DNA of 64,000 nucleotides. Origin: CAWBCR01 sp963787375 (GTDB lineage: Bacteria; Chloroflexota; Anaerolineae; Aggregatilineales; UBA3940). A program made the position numbers and the translations under genes. Numbering within the stretch: position 1 is the first letter of the stretch; every line of letters begins with the position of its first letter. The stretch covers positions 62,001 to 126,000 of the forward strand of contig CAWBCR010000017.1 in the NCBI GenBank assembly GCA_963787375.1, read 5' to 3'. Under the pieces are notes generated by a model. It was not told the origin of the DNA and did no database searches. It worked only from the letters and a program-made list of their open reading frames with translations. This document shows, piece after piece, positions 34,494 through 43,870 of the stretch.

Positions 34494-35561
34494 TTGCGCA
34501 ACAGGCTCACTTTTCCGCTGGTGCTGATCGCCGTCGGGGTTGTGATGTTCATCGTCGCCGTTGTCTTGATGATCGGCGTTGGTCGGGGCGCTGCGCCGGT
34601 GCCTACACTGGCGTTCACCCCAATCCCAACGGCGATAGCTACGTCAATCCCGGCAAGCGCTGCGCCACGGCCATCGCCGACACCAACAGCACAGCCAACG
34701 GTCGGACCGAGCGCCACGCCGATTGACACAAGCAGCCTGACGTTCGATGGCGAGCAAGCCATGCGCTTTGTTGACGCGCAGATGGCTTTTGGCCCGCGGT
34801 CGACCGGGTCAGACGCAATCCATCAGACAGCGCAATACATCCTCGACACGCTGAATAGCTATGGCTGGCAGACCGAGGATCAGCCATTTACCTATCAGGG
34901 TGTGGTGGCCCACAACCTGGTGGCAAAGGCCGGGCAGCAAGATGGGCCAGTGTACCTGTTTGGCGCGCACTACGACACGCGACGCCGCGCGGATCAGGAC
35001 GCCGTTTCGCCGGATCAGCCCGTACCCGGCGCGAACGACGGTGCGAGCGGTGTAGCCGTGCTGCTGGAATTGGCCCACACGCTCGACATCAGCAAGGTGC
35101 ACGGGCAGGTCTGGCTGGTGTTCTTCGACGCCGAGGACGACGGCGAGCTTGACGGCTGGGATTGGATCGCGGGGTCGCGGGCCTTTGCCGCCGCGATGCC
35201 CGTCAGGCCGGCCTATGCCATCATCCTCGACATGATCGGCGATGCCGATCAGAACATCTACCTGGAGCGAAACTCGGACCCGGTGCTGCAGAATGCGCTG
35301 TGGCAGATCGCCGCTGTGCTAGGGTATGGTGAGAATTTCATCCCGGAGTACCGGTACTCAATGCTCGACGATCACACGCCGTTTCTCGACATGGGCATTC
35401 CAGCTGTCGACATGATTGACTTCGATTATCCCTACTGGCACACGACGCATGATACGGCTGACAAACTCAGCGCGCAAAGCCTTGAACGCGTTGGACGGGT
35501 GGTGCAAGCGTTCCTTCAGGCGGGCGGTGAGTACCCCGCCATGGCGCATCCCGGGTCTTGA
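34494..35561 (+). CDS. M28-family zinc peptidase, membrane-anchored
   Basis: About 355 residues from TTG 34494, chosen for the GGGGG ribosome site 8 bases upstream; TTG 34476 is also in frame. One N-terminal membrane helix (~8-32), a Thr/Pro linker, then an M28 domain. Two-zinc ligands are visible in order: His/Asp in FGAHYDT, Asp in GANDGASG, Glu-Asp in DAEDDGELDGWDW, Asp in LDMIGD and His in YWHTTHDT. Relatives are aminopeptidases and glutaminyl cyclases; the DDHTPF segment is closest to the glutaminyl-cyclase-like branch. It should act outside the cytoplasm. Confidence 0.85.
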   Translation: MRNRLTFPLVLIAVGVVMFIVAVVLMIGVGRGAAPVPTLAFTPIPTAIATSIPASAAPRPSPTPTAQPTVGPSATPIDTSSLTFDGEQAMRFVDAQMAFGPRSTGSDAIHQTAQYILDTLNSYGWQTEDQPFTYQGVVAHNLVAKAGQQDGPVYLFGAHYDTRRRADQDAVSPDQPVPGANDGASGVAVLLELAHTLDISKVHGQVWLVFFDAEDDGELDGWDWIAGSRAFAAAMPVRPAYAIILDMIGDADQNIYLERNSDPVLQNALWQIAAVLGYGENFIPEYRYSMLDDHTPFLDMGIPAVDMIDFDYPYWHTTHDTADKLSAQSLERVGRVVQAFLQAGGEYPAMAHPGS

Positions 35562-35577
35562 CTTCGTGTAGTGATTA
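35562..35577 (+). repeat. Intergenic motif CTTCGTGTAGTGATTA, copy
   Basis: Begins one base after the M28 peptidase stop and lies 32 bases before the hflX start. The identical 16 bases recur at 37915-37930; variants occur at 32904, 38115, 38174 (inverted), 53414 and 53435. Confidence 0.8.
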
Positions 35578-35609
35578 TGGTCCGTTAGAGGAGAGGGTTA
35601 TAGATCACC

Positions 35610-36951
35610 GTGACATCTGTTGTTCAGGATGAAGCACCTCGTGCATTTCTGGTCGGTGTTGACTGGCAGCGCAGGCAGTCGGGCGCTGTGCTTGACGTCG
35701 AGGCCTCGCTTGAAGAACTGGCGCTGTTGGCCGATACAGACAGGCTGCACGTAGTCGGGCAGACCAGCCAGCAGCTTGACCATCCCGATTCGCGGACGTT
35801 TATCCGCAGCGGCAAAGTGGAAGAGGTGCAGTACTGGGTCGGCGAGCTCAACGCCAGTGTTGTCGTTTTTGACGACGAGCTGTCACCGCGCCACCAGCGC
35901 GAGCTTGAGCAGATCTTTGGCGAAGAGGTACGCATCATCGACCGCACCGCGCTGATCCTCGACATCTTTGCACAGCACGCGCACACGCGTGAGGGTTCGC
36001 TGCAAGTGGAGCTTGCCCAGTATGAATACAGGCTGCCACGCCTCACACGCCAGTGGACGCATCTGGCGCGCCAGGCCGGTAGGCGGTGCCGCGCGCGGCG
36101 GATCCGCTGGGGTAGGGCTGCGCGGTCCTGGCGAGACGCAGCTTGAATCGGACCGCCGTGAGATTCGCCGCCGGATTGCCAAGCTGAAGGACGAGCTTGA
36201 GGGTGTGCGCGCACATCGTGAAAGGCATCGGATGCAACGCCGCCGTTCGCGGATCCCGGTCGTTTCGTTGGTTGGTTACACGAATGCCGGCAAATCCACG
36301 CTGCTCAACCGGCTGAGCGGATCGGACGTGCTGGTCGCCGACCAGCTCTTCGCTACGCTTGATCCAACTACCCGGCGCGTAGACCTGCCCGGCGGGCGCG
36401 GCGTGCTGTTCACAGACACCGTGGGCTTTATCCAGAAGCTGCCCCACACGCTCGTGGCAGCTTTCCGGGCGACGTTGGAGGAGATCTCGGAATCGTCTTT
36501 GCTGCTGCACGTGGTCGATGCATCACACCCAAACGCCCTCGAACAAATGGAAGCGGTCACGCGGACGCTGGTCAGCGACCTGGGCATTGAAGGCGTTCCT
36601 TCGCTTGTCGTGCTGAACAAGATGGATCGCGTCGGTGAGGATGATGCGGATCGGCTCGCCGTCGCCGCTGGTCATCCACAGGCCTGCCGGGTGTCTGCGC
36701 TCCGAGGTGAGGGTCTGGAAGTTCTGCTGAAGCAAATCGAGACGAATCTCGACACCGGGCTCGCCCACCTGGTCGTGCGCATTCCTCACACAGAGGGAAC
36801 GCTAATATCTCACTTCTATGACGTGGCGACTGTCGAGAGTGAGACCTACGAGTCGGACTGGGTCGAACTGACCGGCACGCTGGACGCGCGCTACGCTGGC
36901 GAATATGCACCATATCAGGTCAAGAAGAAGCCCCGGCGCAAATCGGAATAG
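35610..36951 (+). CDS. hflX: GTPase HflX (one frameshift)
   Basis: The frame breaks at an extra A near 36081, between THLARQAG and GGAARGGSAGVGLRGPGETQLE. Removing it gives 446 residues. The N-terminal domain and the glycine-rich GxGLRGPGETQ linker are followed by the GTPase domain with GYTNAGKSTL (P-loop), DTVGFI, and NKMD. HflX splits stalled or stress-damaged 70S ribosomes. Start GTG 35610 follows GAGGAGAGG. The break falls in a conserved linker, which points to a sequence error. Confidence 0.9.
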
Positions 36952-36965
36952 CGAGGGGCGGTGCT

Positions 36966-37889
36966 ATGTCTTCCGAGGTAGATGCGCTCATAAAGAAGGT
37001 CGCCTCTGACAGGGATTCAGGCGCGACGCAGATCGCGATTGCCTTTGCCGAGGCGCTCATAGCATATTGCTCCATGCCTCACCCGGAGCCGCTGGAAGCG
37101 ATGCGCGAGGACCTGCGGCGCTTCGTGCGCGCTGTCATTATGGGCCAACCATCGATGGCACCACTGGTGCACGTAGCAAATGACGCCCTGATCGCGGTTG
37201 GTCAGGCATCAACGACCGCTGACGCGATTGACGCGCTGTCGCCTGCAATCCGGCGGCGGCACGATCTGCTGTCAACTGCACAACAGGGCATCAATGTAGT
37301 TGTGCGCGCCACACTGGGCGAGAAGGCGCACGTTGTCACGATCAGCCGCAGCAGCGCGGTAGCACAGGCACTGGTTGATGCGCAGCGCGCGGGCTGCGCG
37401 CTCAGCGTCGTGTGCCTGGAGTCGCGACCACGCTGTGAAGGTCGAGGGCTTGCTGAACAGCTAGTCGCCGCCGGCATTGGCGTTTCGCTGACAGTTGATG
37501 CGGCGATGTACCAGGCGTTGGAGGGTGCAGGCTGCTGGCTCGCAGGCGCGGACAGCCTCACTGAGAACGGCGCAGTCAACAAGCTGGGTACAGCGGCACT
37601 TGCCGCATGCGCACAGGCTGTGGACGTGCCTGGCTATGTCGTAGCAGACATGTCGAAGTTGTGGCCGGCAGCGTTACCTCTGCCTCGCATTGATAGACAC
37701 GCTCCAGCCGAGGTATGGGCTGATGCTCCAGACAACGTGCATGTGGACAATATGTACTTCGAACGCGTGCCCTGGGACTCTGTCACCGGGGTCCTGACAC
37801 AAGAGGGCGCGTACAAACCTGAAGCGATTGTCGCCCGCTGCCGCGCGCTGCCAGTTCATGCAGACTTGCGAGCTCTCCTCGCGCACTGA
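36966..37889 (+). CDS. eIF-2B alpha/beta/delta-like protein (ribose-1,5-bisphosphate isomerase family)
   Basis: 307 residues. The C-terminal half has the family pattern: TISRSSAVAQAL, VVCLESRPRCEGRGLAEQL (~154-172), GADSLTENGAVNKLGTAALA (~203-222) and a VP.YVVADMSKLWP segment, with the catalytic Cys/Asp replaced as usual in uncharacterised members. Family members isomerise ribose-1,5-bisphosphate or methylthioribose-1-phosphate, or are translation factors in eukaryotes. No RuBisCO or AMP phosphorylase is nearby, so the substrate is open. It is 14 bases after hflX, probably in one operon. Confidence 0.85.
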   Translation: MSSEVDALIKKVASDRDSGATQIAIAFAEALIAYCSMPHPEPLEAMREDLRRFVRAVIMGQPSMAPLVHVANDALIAVGQASTTADAIDALSPAIRRRHDLLSTAQQGINVVVRATLGEKAHVVTISRSSAVAQALVDAQRAGCALSVVCLESRPRCEGRGLAEQLVAAGIGVSLTVDAAMYQALEGAGCWLAGADSLTENGAVNKLGTAALAACAQAVDVPGYVVADMSKLWPAALPLPRIDRHAPAEVWADAPDNVHVDNMYFERVPWDSVTGVLTQEGAYKPEAIVARCRALPVHADLRALLAH

Positions 37890-38339
37890 CCGGTGCGGGA
37901 CTCCGCTGAAACGCCTTCGTGTAGTGATTACGGGTCAATCCAACACGCCTGTCATCTAATCCTCGACAGACACTTCGGGGTAGGGGGATGAATGGCAGCC
38001 ATGCGTCACCCAGCCGCACACTATCAGCTGGAGAGGTACGCGTTACTGGGGATTCCAACATATATGCACTGCGACCGACTACTGGTTCGGTCAGCGTGCG
38101 AAAGCGGCATCGATTTCGTGTAGCGATTACCGCTAAACCAAATCACACCCAAAATACCCAAGATGTAACCATACACTACACGAAAAAAACCGCATTCTAC
38201 AACAACCAACAGGCGAAACTCATCCCGCGCACAGCGCGGTATGGTGAGTATCACCTTGCCCCACTCCCAACCCGGTGCTACAATGTGAACGCGTATCCGA
38301 CAATGATACCGCTCCACTACCCATAACACAGGACGCCAC
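37890..38339. repeat. Intergenic region with cluster of TTCGTGTAG motifs
   Basis: No gene in these 450 bases. It contains CTTCGTGTAGTGATTA at 37915-37930, TTCGTGTAGCGATTA at 38115-38129 and an inverted CACTACACGAA at 38174-38184. The last two form a 70-base inverted pair around an A/C-rich core. A GGGTAGGG octamer (37978-37985) also lies here. The region separates the G-rich-coding block to the left from the C-rich block to the right and lies just upstream of a tyrosine recombinase gene. Confidence 0.75.
38256..38284 (+). promoter_or_regulatory. Promoter for the tyrosine recombinase
   Basis: TTGCCC (38256-38261), 17 bases, TACAAT (38279-38284). The gene starts at GTG 38340 after AGGA. Confidence 0.55.
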
Positions 38340-39620
38340 GTGGCCGAAACACCGGTAACACTCCACGATGCCATCGCCAGCTATTTGATCCACCTCACGC
38401 GCCAGAACTCACCACACCTGGCTAAGGCGTACAGCCAGGCGTTGCGTCTCTTCGAACAGGTGCTCAAGCAAAAGCTGGATATCAGGCCATCGGCAACAAC
38501 AATCACCACACTATCTGGCAGTGGGGCAGGTTGGGCCAGAACCTTCCTCGACTATCTCCAAGCCACGCGCTCAATTGAAACCGAACACCTCTACAGCCGC
38601 GCAGTTCTCGACTTCTACGCCTATGCCCAGACTACCTATCAGCTGAGTATCAACTGCACCGGCATCAATTCAGCCATCTCAGCTCACCGCCGCGCCAAAC
38701 AGCACACCATCCCACTCCCTCCTATCGACGCAATCACCAAAGTGCTCAATTACGTCAGCCGCGCGGCCCTTCCCACGACCGACGCCGAGAACGAGCGTGA
38801 GCAACTCCGCATCTTGCGGGACAGGGCCTACTTGCAGTGCCTGGCCGAAACCGGGCTCAAAGTATCCGAAATCTCGCAACTCCGCCGTATGCACTTTCAT
38901 TCGGCCACACACACCATCCAGCTAGGAGACGACACGCCACCTCTCCAACTTACACCGTCCGCAGCGCATGCCATCTCAACATACCTGGCAGCTCGCGCAA
39001 CCCTCGACGGAACACAATCACAGCGGTATCTCGCCGACCTACCGCTCTTTGCTCGACATGACAAACGTGCCGGCTCCAAAGTTCTACCCATCTCACGGTG
39101 GACCGGAGCCAACATCGTCACCGACTGGATCAACGCAGCCCTGTCAGCCGAAGAACGCACAGCACTCGAAGAGGCCGGACAAACAATCAGCCCTCAGACC
39201 TTTCGCCACTATTTCGTCATGACCACACTCAGCCAGACCGGCGACCTCGACGCCACCCAGGCACTCGCCAGGCATACCGACCGCTCGACCACACGCCGCT
39301 ACCTGCGCCAACTCAACGAGCTCCACGCCGACGAGATCCACCTGATCAGGACACTCCGGCTGACGGCCATAACGGGGCAATGGTATGACTGCCACCCCCA
39401 CCACAAGCCACGCCCAAGAACACATCCCCCTCATTACAAAACTCGTTTACGGATCCGGCGACTGGAGCATGGCCAGCTTCAACACGATCCGCCAGATCTT
39501 CTTTGCGATATTTCTGACCGACGTCGTCGGCCTCTCCCCCCAACTCGCGTCATTCGCTGCACTGATCGGAATCGTCTGGGACGCAATCAACGATCCAATC
39601 ATCGGAACCCTCAGCGATAG
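38340..39620 (+). CDS. Tyrosine recombinase/integrase family protein with altered active site
   Basis: The recognisable protein covers ~345 residues. An N-terminal SAM-like DNA-binding domain (~5-105) is followed by the catalytic domain: ETGLKVSEISQLRR (~168-181), SPQTFRHYFVMTTL (~283-296), LARHTDRSTTRRYL (~310-323). The nucleophile Tyr, the Arg of box II and the final His are present, but the box I Arg is Lys (GLKVSE instead of GLRVSE) and the box II His is Gln (PQTFRH instead of PHTFRH). The open frame continues 236 bases into the transporter gene; that tail looks non-coding, and a one-base error near the end would restore a TGA overlapping the next ATG (39385). Activity as a recombinase is uncertain. 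Confidence 0.75.
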   Translation: MAETPVTLHDAIASYLIHLTRQNSPHLAKAYSQALRLFEQVLKQKLDIRPSATTITTLSGSGAGWARTFLDYLQATRSIETEHLYSRAVLDFYAYAQTTYQLSINCTGINSAISAHRRAKQHTIPLPPIDAITKVLNYVSRAALPTTDAENEREQLRILRDRAYLQCLAETGLKVSEISQLRRMHFHSATHTIQLGDDTPPLQLTPSAAHAISTYLAARATLDGTQSQRYLADLPLFARHDKRAGSKVLPISRWTGANIVTDWINAALSAEERTALEEAGQTISPQTFRHYFVMTTLSQTGDLDATQALARHTDRSTTRRYLRQLNELHADEIHLIRTLRLTAITGQWYDCHPHHKPRPRTHPPHYKTRLRIRRLEHGQLQHDPPDLLCDISDRRRRPLPPTRVIRCTDRNRLGRNQRSNHRNPQR

Positions 39621-40902
39621 AGTTCGCACCCGATGGGGTCGCAGACGGCCCTTCCTCCTTTTCTTTGCCATTCCATTTGGAGCAGCCTTTGTCATGTTAT
39701 GGTGGGCACCACCATGGCACAGCCAGATCGCCTTAATGATCCACGTGACACTCGCCTACATGATCTCCGACACACTTCAAACTCTTGTCGTCGTACCGTT
39801 CCTTTCACTCACCCCGGACCTCACAGAGGATTACGACGAACGCACCTCACTCACAACATATAGAATGCTCTTCAATCTGATCGCCTCCCTCGCCGCTGCC
39901 GCCGGAGCACCAGAAATCGTCGCGAGCTCCTCAACACCACAACACGGCTACCTAATCATGTCACTCATTTTTGGAGGGCTCGGCGCCATTCCTTTCCTTG
40001 CCATTTTCTTCATTGCCAGGGAACGCAAAGACCACATCAATCTTCCAACGCCGTCCATCAAACAATCACTCAAAGCCGCATGGGAAAATCGACCCTTCCG
40101 AATCGCAACCACCATCAACCTCCTAAACTGGGTCACATTTGATCTCGTGGCTCTGATGATTCCATTTTACATCCGCTACTGGATCGACGAAGGTGCACAG
40201 AACCACCAGATCAAGATTCCCCTGCTTGGCTCTTTAACAACCAAATCGTTAACATTCTTCATCCTACTAACAACAGCCATCGCCGCGCTTCCTCTTTGGA
40301 GCCACCTTGCCCATCGCTGGAGCAAGCGCCGCGCTTACATCGTTGGCATGTCTTTCTGGGCCGTCGTCCAACTCCTGATCATCACGATCCTCCCCGGCCA
40401 GAGAGCCGCCATTCTGATCATGGCGCTTTTCGCCGGCATCAGCGTCTCGACCGCACACGTCCTACCCAACGCACTTTTCCCCGACGTCCTCGAATGGGAT
40501 GAGCTCCGAACCGGCCAGCGCCGCGACGGTATGTACTACGGGATCCTCAATCTCGTCCGAAAGCTCACTGGGGCCATCGCGATCTTCCTCGCCCTGCAAG
40601 TCCTCGGCCTCTTCGGCTACCAGACACCAACAGCCGGGGCCACAGTTTTTCAACAAGCTCCACAAACCCTCATGGCCATCCGGATCCTCACCGGGCCCGT
40701 CGGTTCACTTTTCCTACTGGGAGCAATAATCGCGGCTACCTTCTACCCCGTCAGCCGCGAACGACACACCCGCATACGCAGCCTGCTCGCCAGACGCCGC
40801 GTGCGCGACGCACAGCGCCGCGCCGACGCAGCCAGCCTGTTAGTCAGCATCGACCCAACGACCAACCCATCACTCCACAACTCAGCAAAGATTGACAAAT
40901 GA
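39385..40902 (+). CDS. GPH-family sugar:cation symporter (MelB-like)
   Basis: 505 residues with about 12 membrane helices. The signature WDAINDPIIGTLSDRVRTRWGRRRPFLLF (~residues 53-81) marks the glycoside-pentoside-hexuronide family, with the two cation-site Asp residues in DAINDP. PDVLEWDELRTGQRRDGMYYG is the matching late loop. It imports a glycoside or uronide with Na+ or H+; the substrate cannot be read from sequence. Its stop overlaps the next start (ATGA), and it is co-directional with the recombinase-like gene. Confidence 0.88.
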   Translation: MTATPTTSHAQEHIPLITKLVYGSGDWSMASFNTIRQIFFAIFLTDVVGLSPQLASFAALIGIVWDAINDPIIGTLSDRVRTRWGRRRPFLLFFAIPFGAAFVMLWWAPPWHSQIALMIHVTLAYMISDTLQTLVVVPFLSLTPDLTEDYDERTSLTTYRMLFNLIASLAAAAGAPEIVASSSTPQHGYLIMSLIFGGLGAIPFLAIFFIARERKDHINLPTPSIKQSLKAAWENRPFRIATTINLLNWVTFDLVALMIPFYIRYWIDEGAQNHQIKIPLLGSLTTKSLTFFILLTTAIAALPLWSHLAHRWSKRRAYIVGMSFWAVVQLLIITILPGQRAAILIMALFAGISVSTAHVLPNALFPDVLEWDELRTGQRRDGMYYGILNLVRKLTGAIAIFLALQVLGLFGYQTPTAGATVFQQAPQTLMAIRILTGPVGSLFLLGAIIAATFYPVSRERHTRIRSLLARRRVRDAQRRADAASLLVSIDPTTNPSLHNSAKIDK

Positions 40903-41621
40903 GAGTCGTCACCAACAAATCACGGGCCCGCCGCAACAGAGCCAGACAACTGATCACGACAACCCTCGTCACCAGTGTCCTACTGATCACTCTGTTCACC
41001 TTCGTCCTCGCCGGAGTCTCCTCCGCCTTTCCAGACATCGCAAAGTCACCATTCCTGCTCATCGGCATGGCAATCATCTCCGCCGTCATCGGATTGCAAT
41101 CCGGTGGCATGCTGGTCAAGATACCAATCTCACATGAAGCGCTTGAAGCCGGACTAAAGGGCTTCGGAAAGGACACCACACTCTACAACTACTGGCTGCC
41201 CGCCAGCCACGTGTTCATCACACCGAAGCAAATCTACTCGCTGACCGTACGCACTCAAGATACAACGATCACATTTAACGACGATGGCTGGACCACCCAC
41301 AACTCGCTTTTCAAACGTATCCGCTGGTTCCTCACGCAAACACCGTTTCGAGACCCCCTGCATGATGCCGAAGAGGAAGCAAACAAACTCCAGCAATGGC
41401 TCGAAGCCAACTTGCCTGAGCCCCAACCCACCGTCCACCCCCTTATCGTCTTCGTGAATCCCAAGGTGACGCTCACCGTCACCCAGCAGCCCCGTATCCC
41501 CGTTGCTTATGCTGACAAACGCACGCCGACACTCAAGGCTGCAATCCGAGCCTATACAGACAACCCCCACGTAGAAGACATCACGGCACACATCGACGAA
41601 ATCCTTAACATTGACCTGTAA
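40899..41621 (+). CDS. Two-helix membrane protein, possibly NERD-related
   Basis: 240 residues. A basic N-terminus and two membrane helices (~18-62) lead to a cytosolic domain. LYNYWLPASHVFITPKQIYSLTV and HPLIVFVNPKVTLTV are reminiscent of bacterial NERD (nuclease-related) proteins, but the acidic catalytic residues expected of that fold are not evident. The remaining part is polar and ends with an acidic helix. It overlaps the transporter stop as ATGA, so it is translated with it. Function unknown. Confidence 0.55.
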   Translation: MRVVTNKSRARRNRARQLITTTLVTSVLLITLFTFVLAGVSSAFPDIAKSPFLLIGMAIISAVIGLQSGGMLVKIPISHEALEAGLKGFGKDTTLYNYWLPASHVFITPKQIYSLTVRTQDTTITFNDDGWTTHNSLFKRIRWFLTQTPFRDPLHDAEEEANKLQQWLEANLPEPQPTVHPLIVFVNPKVTLTVTQQPRIPVAYADKRTPTLKAAIRAYTDNPHVEDITAHIDEILNIDL

Positions 41622-41641
41622 CATCAGCTACAAACAAAAAC

Positions 41642-41663
41642 GGCTCGCCGTGACTGGCGAGCC
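41642..41663. terminator. Bidirectional terminator
   Basis: Perfect stem GGCTCGCC..GGCGAGCC with a 6-base loop between two convergent transcripts; an A-run precedes it (T-run on the minus strand). Confidence 0.8.
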
Positions 41664-41692
41664 CTCTATCCTTGCGGAACTTGAGAACGCTG

Positions 41693-42713
41693 CTACTTCA
41701 TCTCGTCCAGACGCCCTTGCCACTTAGCCGTCAGCTTGTCATACAGAATCCTGCGTGATCTCGCCATTGGCCAGCCGCATATCAAGGCTGTCCAACAGAG
41801 ACTGAATCTCCTCACGCGTTTGCGGTGACGACGGCGCAGCCTGTGGAGCCGGCTGCTGTTGTTGCTGGCCCTGCTGCTGCTGGCCGAACGCACCGGCCAT
41901 CATCTGCCCAAGGCCTAAGCCCGCACCAAGCCCGACACCTGTGCCGGCAACCCCGCCCGGATTCTTGGCCGCGTCACGCAGCGCGTCAGCCGCCTGCAGC
42001 CCCTGATAAGTCGCCAGGTCCAGCAGCCCCATGTTGCGCAGGTCCTCAGCAGTGGTCGTCGCAGCAGACAGCGGCTTCATCTCGAATGCTTTCAGCGTCA
42101 CGCCAACGGCCTCGAATTTGTCACGCAGTTGTGCGAGCGTGGCTGCCTCGATCTCATTGATCATGCGATTCAGGCCCATCAGGTCACCCGGTGCATGCGT
42201 GGCAATGATATCCTGAATCTCACCCAGAACCATCGTCAGCAGCCGCTCGTGGATATCACTAATGCGCACAATCGGTTTACCGATGGCATACTGTTTCGCA
42301 AAGCGCTGGGGATCGCTGAGCGTAATGTCCATCACCCCATGGCCCTGAAGCAACAGCCAGCCAAGCCCCTTGCCAGGAGTTTCCAGCGCCAGCGGCTGCG
42401 TCGTCCCCCAACCAAGCTGAGGGAAGTCACCCATGTTGATGAAATACACCTCGGCGGTAAACGGCGACTGGTTATTGAAGGCCTTGCCAATAAAGTCGAC
42501 CAGCAGCGGCACATTCGCTGTCGAGATAGTATGCGTGCCGGGACCAAGCGCATCAAGCGCTTCACCGCCGCGGACGAACACTGCAGCCTGATTTTCGCGA
42601 ACCACGACCTGCGAGCCCAGCCGAAAATCGCCGCTCCCACCCTGCGGCTCACGATACGAGAGTTCTTCAGCCCCTACATTCGGGTGCTGCACCAGATCAA
42701 GAATGCGTGCCAT
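41693..42713 (-). CDS. SPFH-domain protein (YdjI/virion-core-like), one frameshift near the end
   Basis: Removing one extra base near 41744-41750 joins the C-terminal LYDKLTAKWQGRLDEMK and gives 339 residues. Residues ~1-240 form an SPFH/band-7 domain (GSQVVVRENQAAVFVRGG, FGTTQPLALETP-type core, ..ERLLTMVLGEI). A Gly/Ala- and Gln-rich linker (GQQQQGQQQQQPAPQ) leads to a short SHOCT-like helix pair. SPFH proteins oligomerise on membranes; the Bacillus YdjI homologue recruits PspA. Three further genes upstream in the same direction form an operon. The AGGAG site is 7 bases before the ATG. Confidence 0.85.
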
Positions 42714-42751
42714 GTCTCATCTCCTCATCATGTCCAGACGCTATTGTCAGG

Positions 42752-43285
42752 TTAGACTGCATCCGCCGCGCCCTGCATCGCTTCCACACGGCGCTTGAAT
42801 GTGTTGTTGGCTTCCGTGACGACACTATCAAGCTGGCGCAGCACGTTCTCGACATTGCCCTCGTCGCCCAGCACAGCAAACTCAAGGCTGGCAAGCCCGG
42901 TTTCCAACTGCTGCTCATAGCCAAGAAGCGCATTGTCGAAGGCATAGATCCGCGCCAGCGCATCCTCCTTCACCTTCACTGCGTCGAACAACCCGGCGTA
43001 GCCCTGGGCCGCGCTTTGAATGCGGTCAATGAATGTCCGCAGCTTTGTGTCAATGCCCTGCACGCGCTCCATGTAGGTCAGGCCGGTCTTGTCAATCAAC
43101 TCTTTCTGTAGCCGGGTGAACTCGGCAAGCTGATCCTCGAAAGCGCGCGCCAGATGCTCACGCAGCAGCCGATCCGCAGCGCGCCGGTCCTGTTTCTCAA
43201 AATACCCGCTGAACCCCGGGATCTTTCGAATCAGGTCTTCAACTGAACCCTGACTCTCAGTGATCTTTTGATAGAAGTCGGCCAT
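42752..43285 (-). CDS. Small helical coiled-coil protein of the SPFH operon
   Basis: 177 residues, almost entirely helical by composition. It includes a KQDRRAADRLLREHLARAFEDQLAEF stretch (~31-56) and further amphipathic heptads, without signal peptide or membrane helix. The AAAGGAG ribosome site is good. Helical membrane-associated proteins (PspA/ESCRT-III type) accompany SPFH proteins in related cassettes, and this could fill that role, but no PspA motif is present, so this is context only. Confidence 0.7.
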   Translation of the reverse strand: MADFYQKITESQGSVEDLIRKIPGFSGYFEKQDRRAADRLLREHLARAFEDQLAEFTRLQKELIDKTGLTYMERVQGIDTKLRTFIDRIQSAAQGYAGLFDAVKVKEDALARIYAFDNALLGYEQQLETGLASLEFAVLGDEGNVENVLRQLDSVVTEANNTFKRRVEAMQGAADAV

Positions 43286-43315
43286 TAAAACGCTCCTTTG
43301 TCTGCCAGCTATACG

Positions 43316-43831
43316 CTATGAAATAAAATACTCAGTGCCACAGTAGGGGCACTTCAAGATACCCTTCCCAGCAAACGACACTGCTCCGCCGCAGTTCTTG
43401 CACGTCCTCAAGTCGCGCAAAGCAGACGCTTCTGCTGAATACAATTCTCCTTTATCCCAGTTGATGTAACCGCTGAACACACCCATGCCAACCAGCTTAT
43501 AGATCATATTCTGCACGGTCGGCATATCAGAATGCAGCTCGATGATAATGTCAGACACATTCACCACGCCGCGTGTCTTGACCATATCCAAAATCTTGCG
43601 CTGCATCGCAGCTTCCTGGTCTTCGGACTCTTCGCTCCTGCCGCGCACCAGCGAGAAAATCCCCACACCCGCCAGCGGCGCAACAACGAACACAAACAGC
43701 AGCCCGAAACCCAGCACTGCTCCCGCAGTCTGCAGGCTACCCGAAGAAAGTCCGACGCCTAGCAGCGCGCCACCAATCACACATACACCAACCGCCACAA
43801 CGACCAGGACAATTCCCACCGTTCGAGACAT
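43316..43831 (-). CDS. Two-helix membrane protein with winged-helix-like and zinc-ribbon domains
   Basis: 171 residues. Two membrane helices (~5-27 and ~36-62), a charged linker, a small helical/winged segment (~75-130, ILDMVKTRGVVNVSDIIIELHSDMPTVQNMIYKL) and a C-terminal zinc ribbon (CKNCG..CPYCG, ~143-165). It resembles in architecture the YdjG-type partners of SPFH proteins. The ribbon is similar to that of the protein at 22228-23475. GAGGAG site before the ATG. Confidence 0.7.
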   Translation of the reverse strand: MSRTVGIVLVVVAVGVCVIGGALLGVGLSSGSLQTAGAVLGFGLLFVFVVAPLAGVGIFSLVRGRSEESEDQEAAMQRKILDMVKTRGVVNVSDIIIELHSDMPTVQNMIYKLVGMGVFSGYINWDKGELYSAEASALRDLRTCKNCGGAVSFAGKGILKCPYCGTEYFIS

Positions 43832-43870
43832 GCAAGTCTCCTCTGACCATCAACCTACAAAGGCCGCGAA

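Noticed and set aside
36043..36110. Programmed frameshift in hflX
   Set aside because: No slippery run or Shine-Dalgarno-like stimulator is present at the break, and hflX is not known to use one. An extra A is simpler.
35562..38184. TTCGTGTAG motif as DnaA boxes, parS or a standard dif site
   Set aside because: It does not match TTATCCACA or the parS palindrome. The left half slightly resembles a XerC arm, but no XerD arm at the required spacing is visible.
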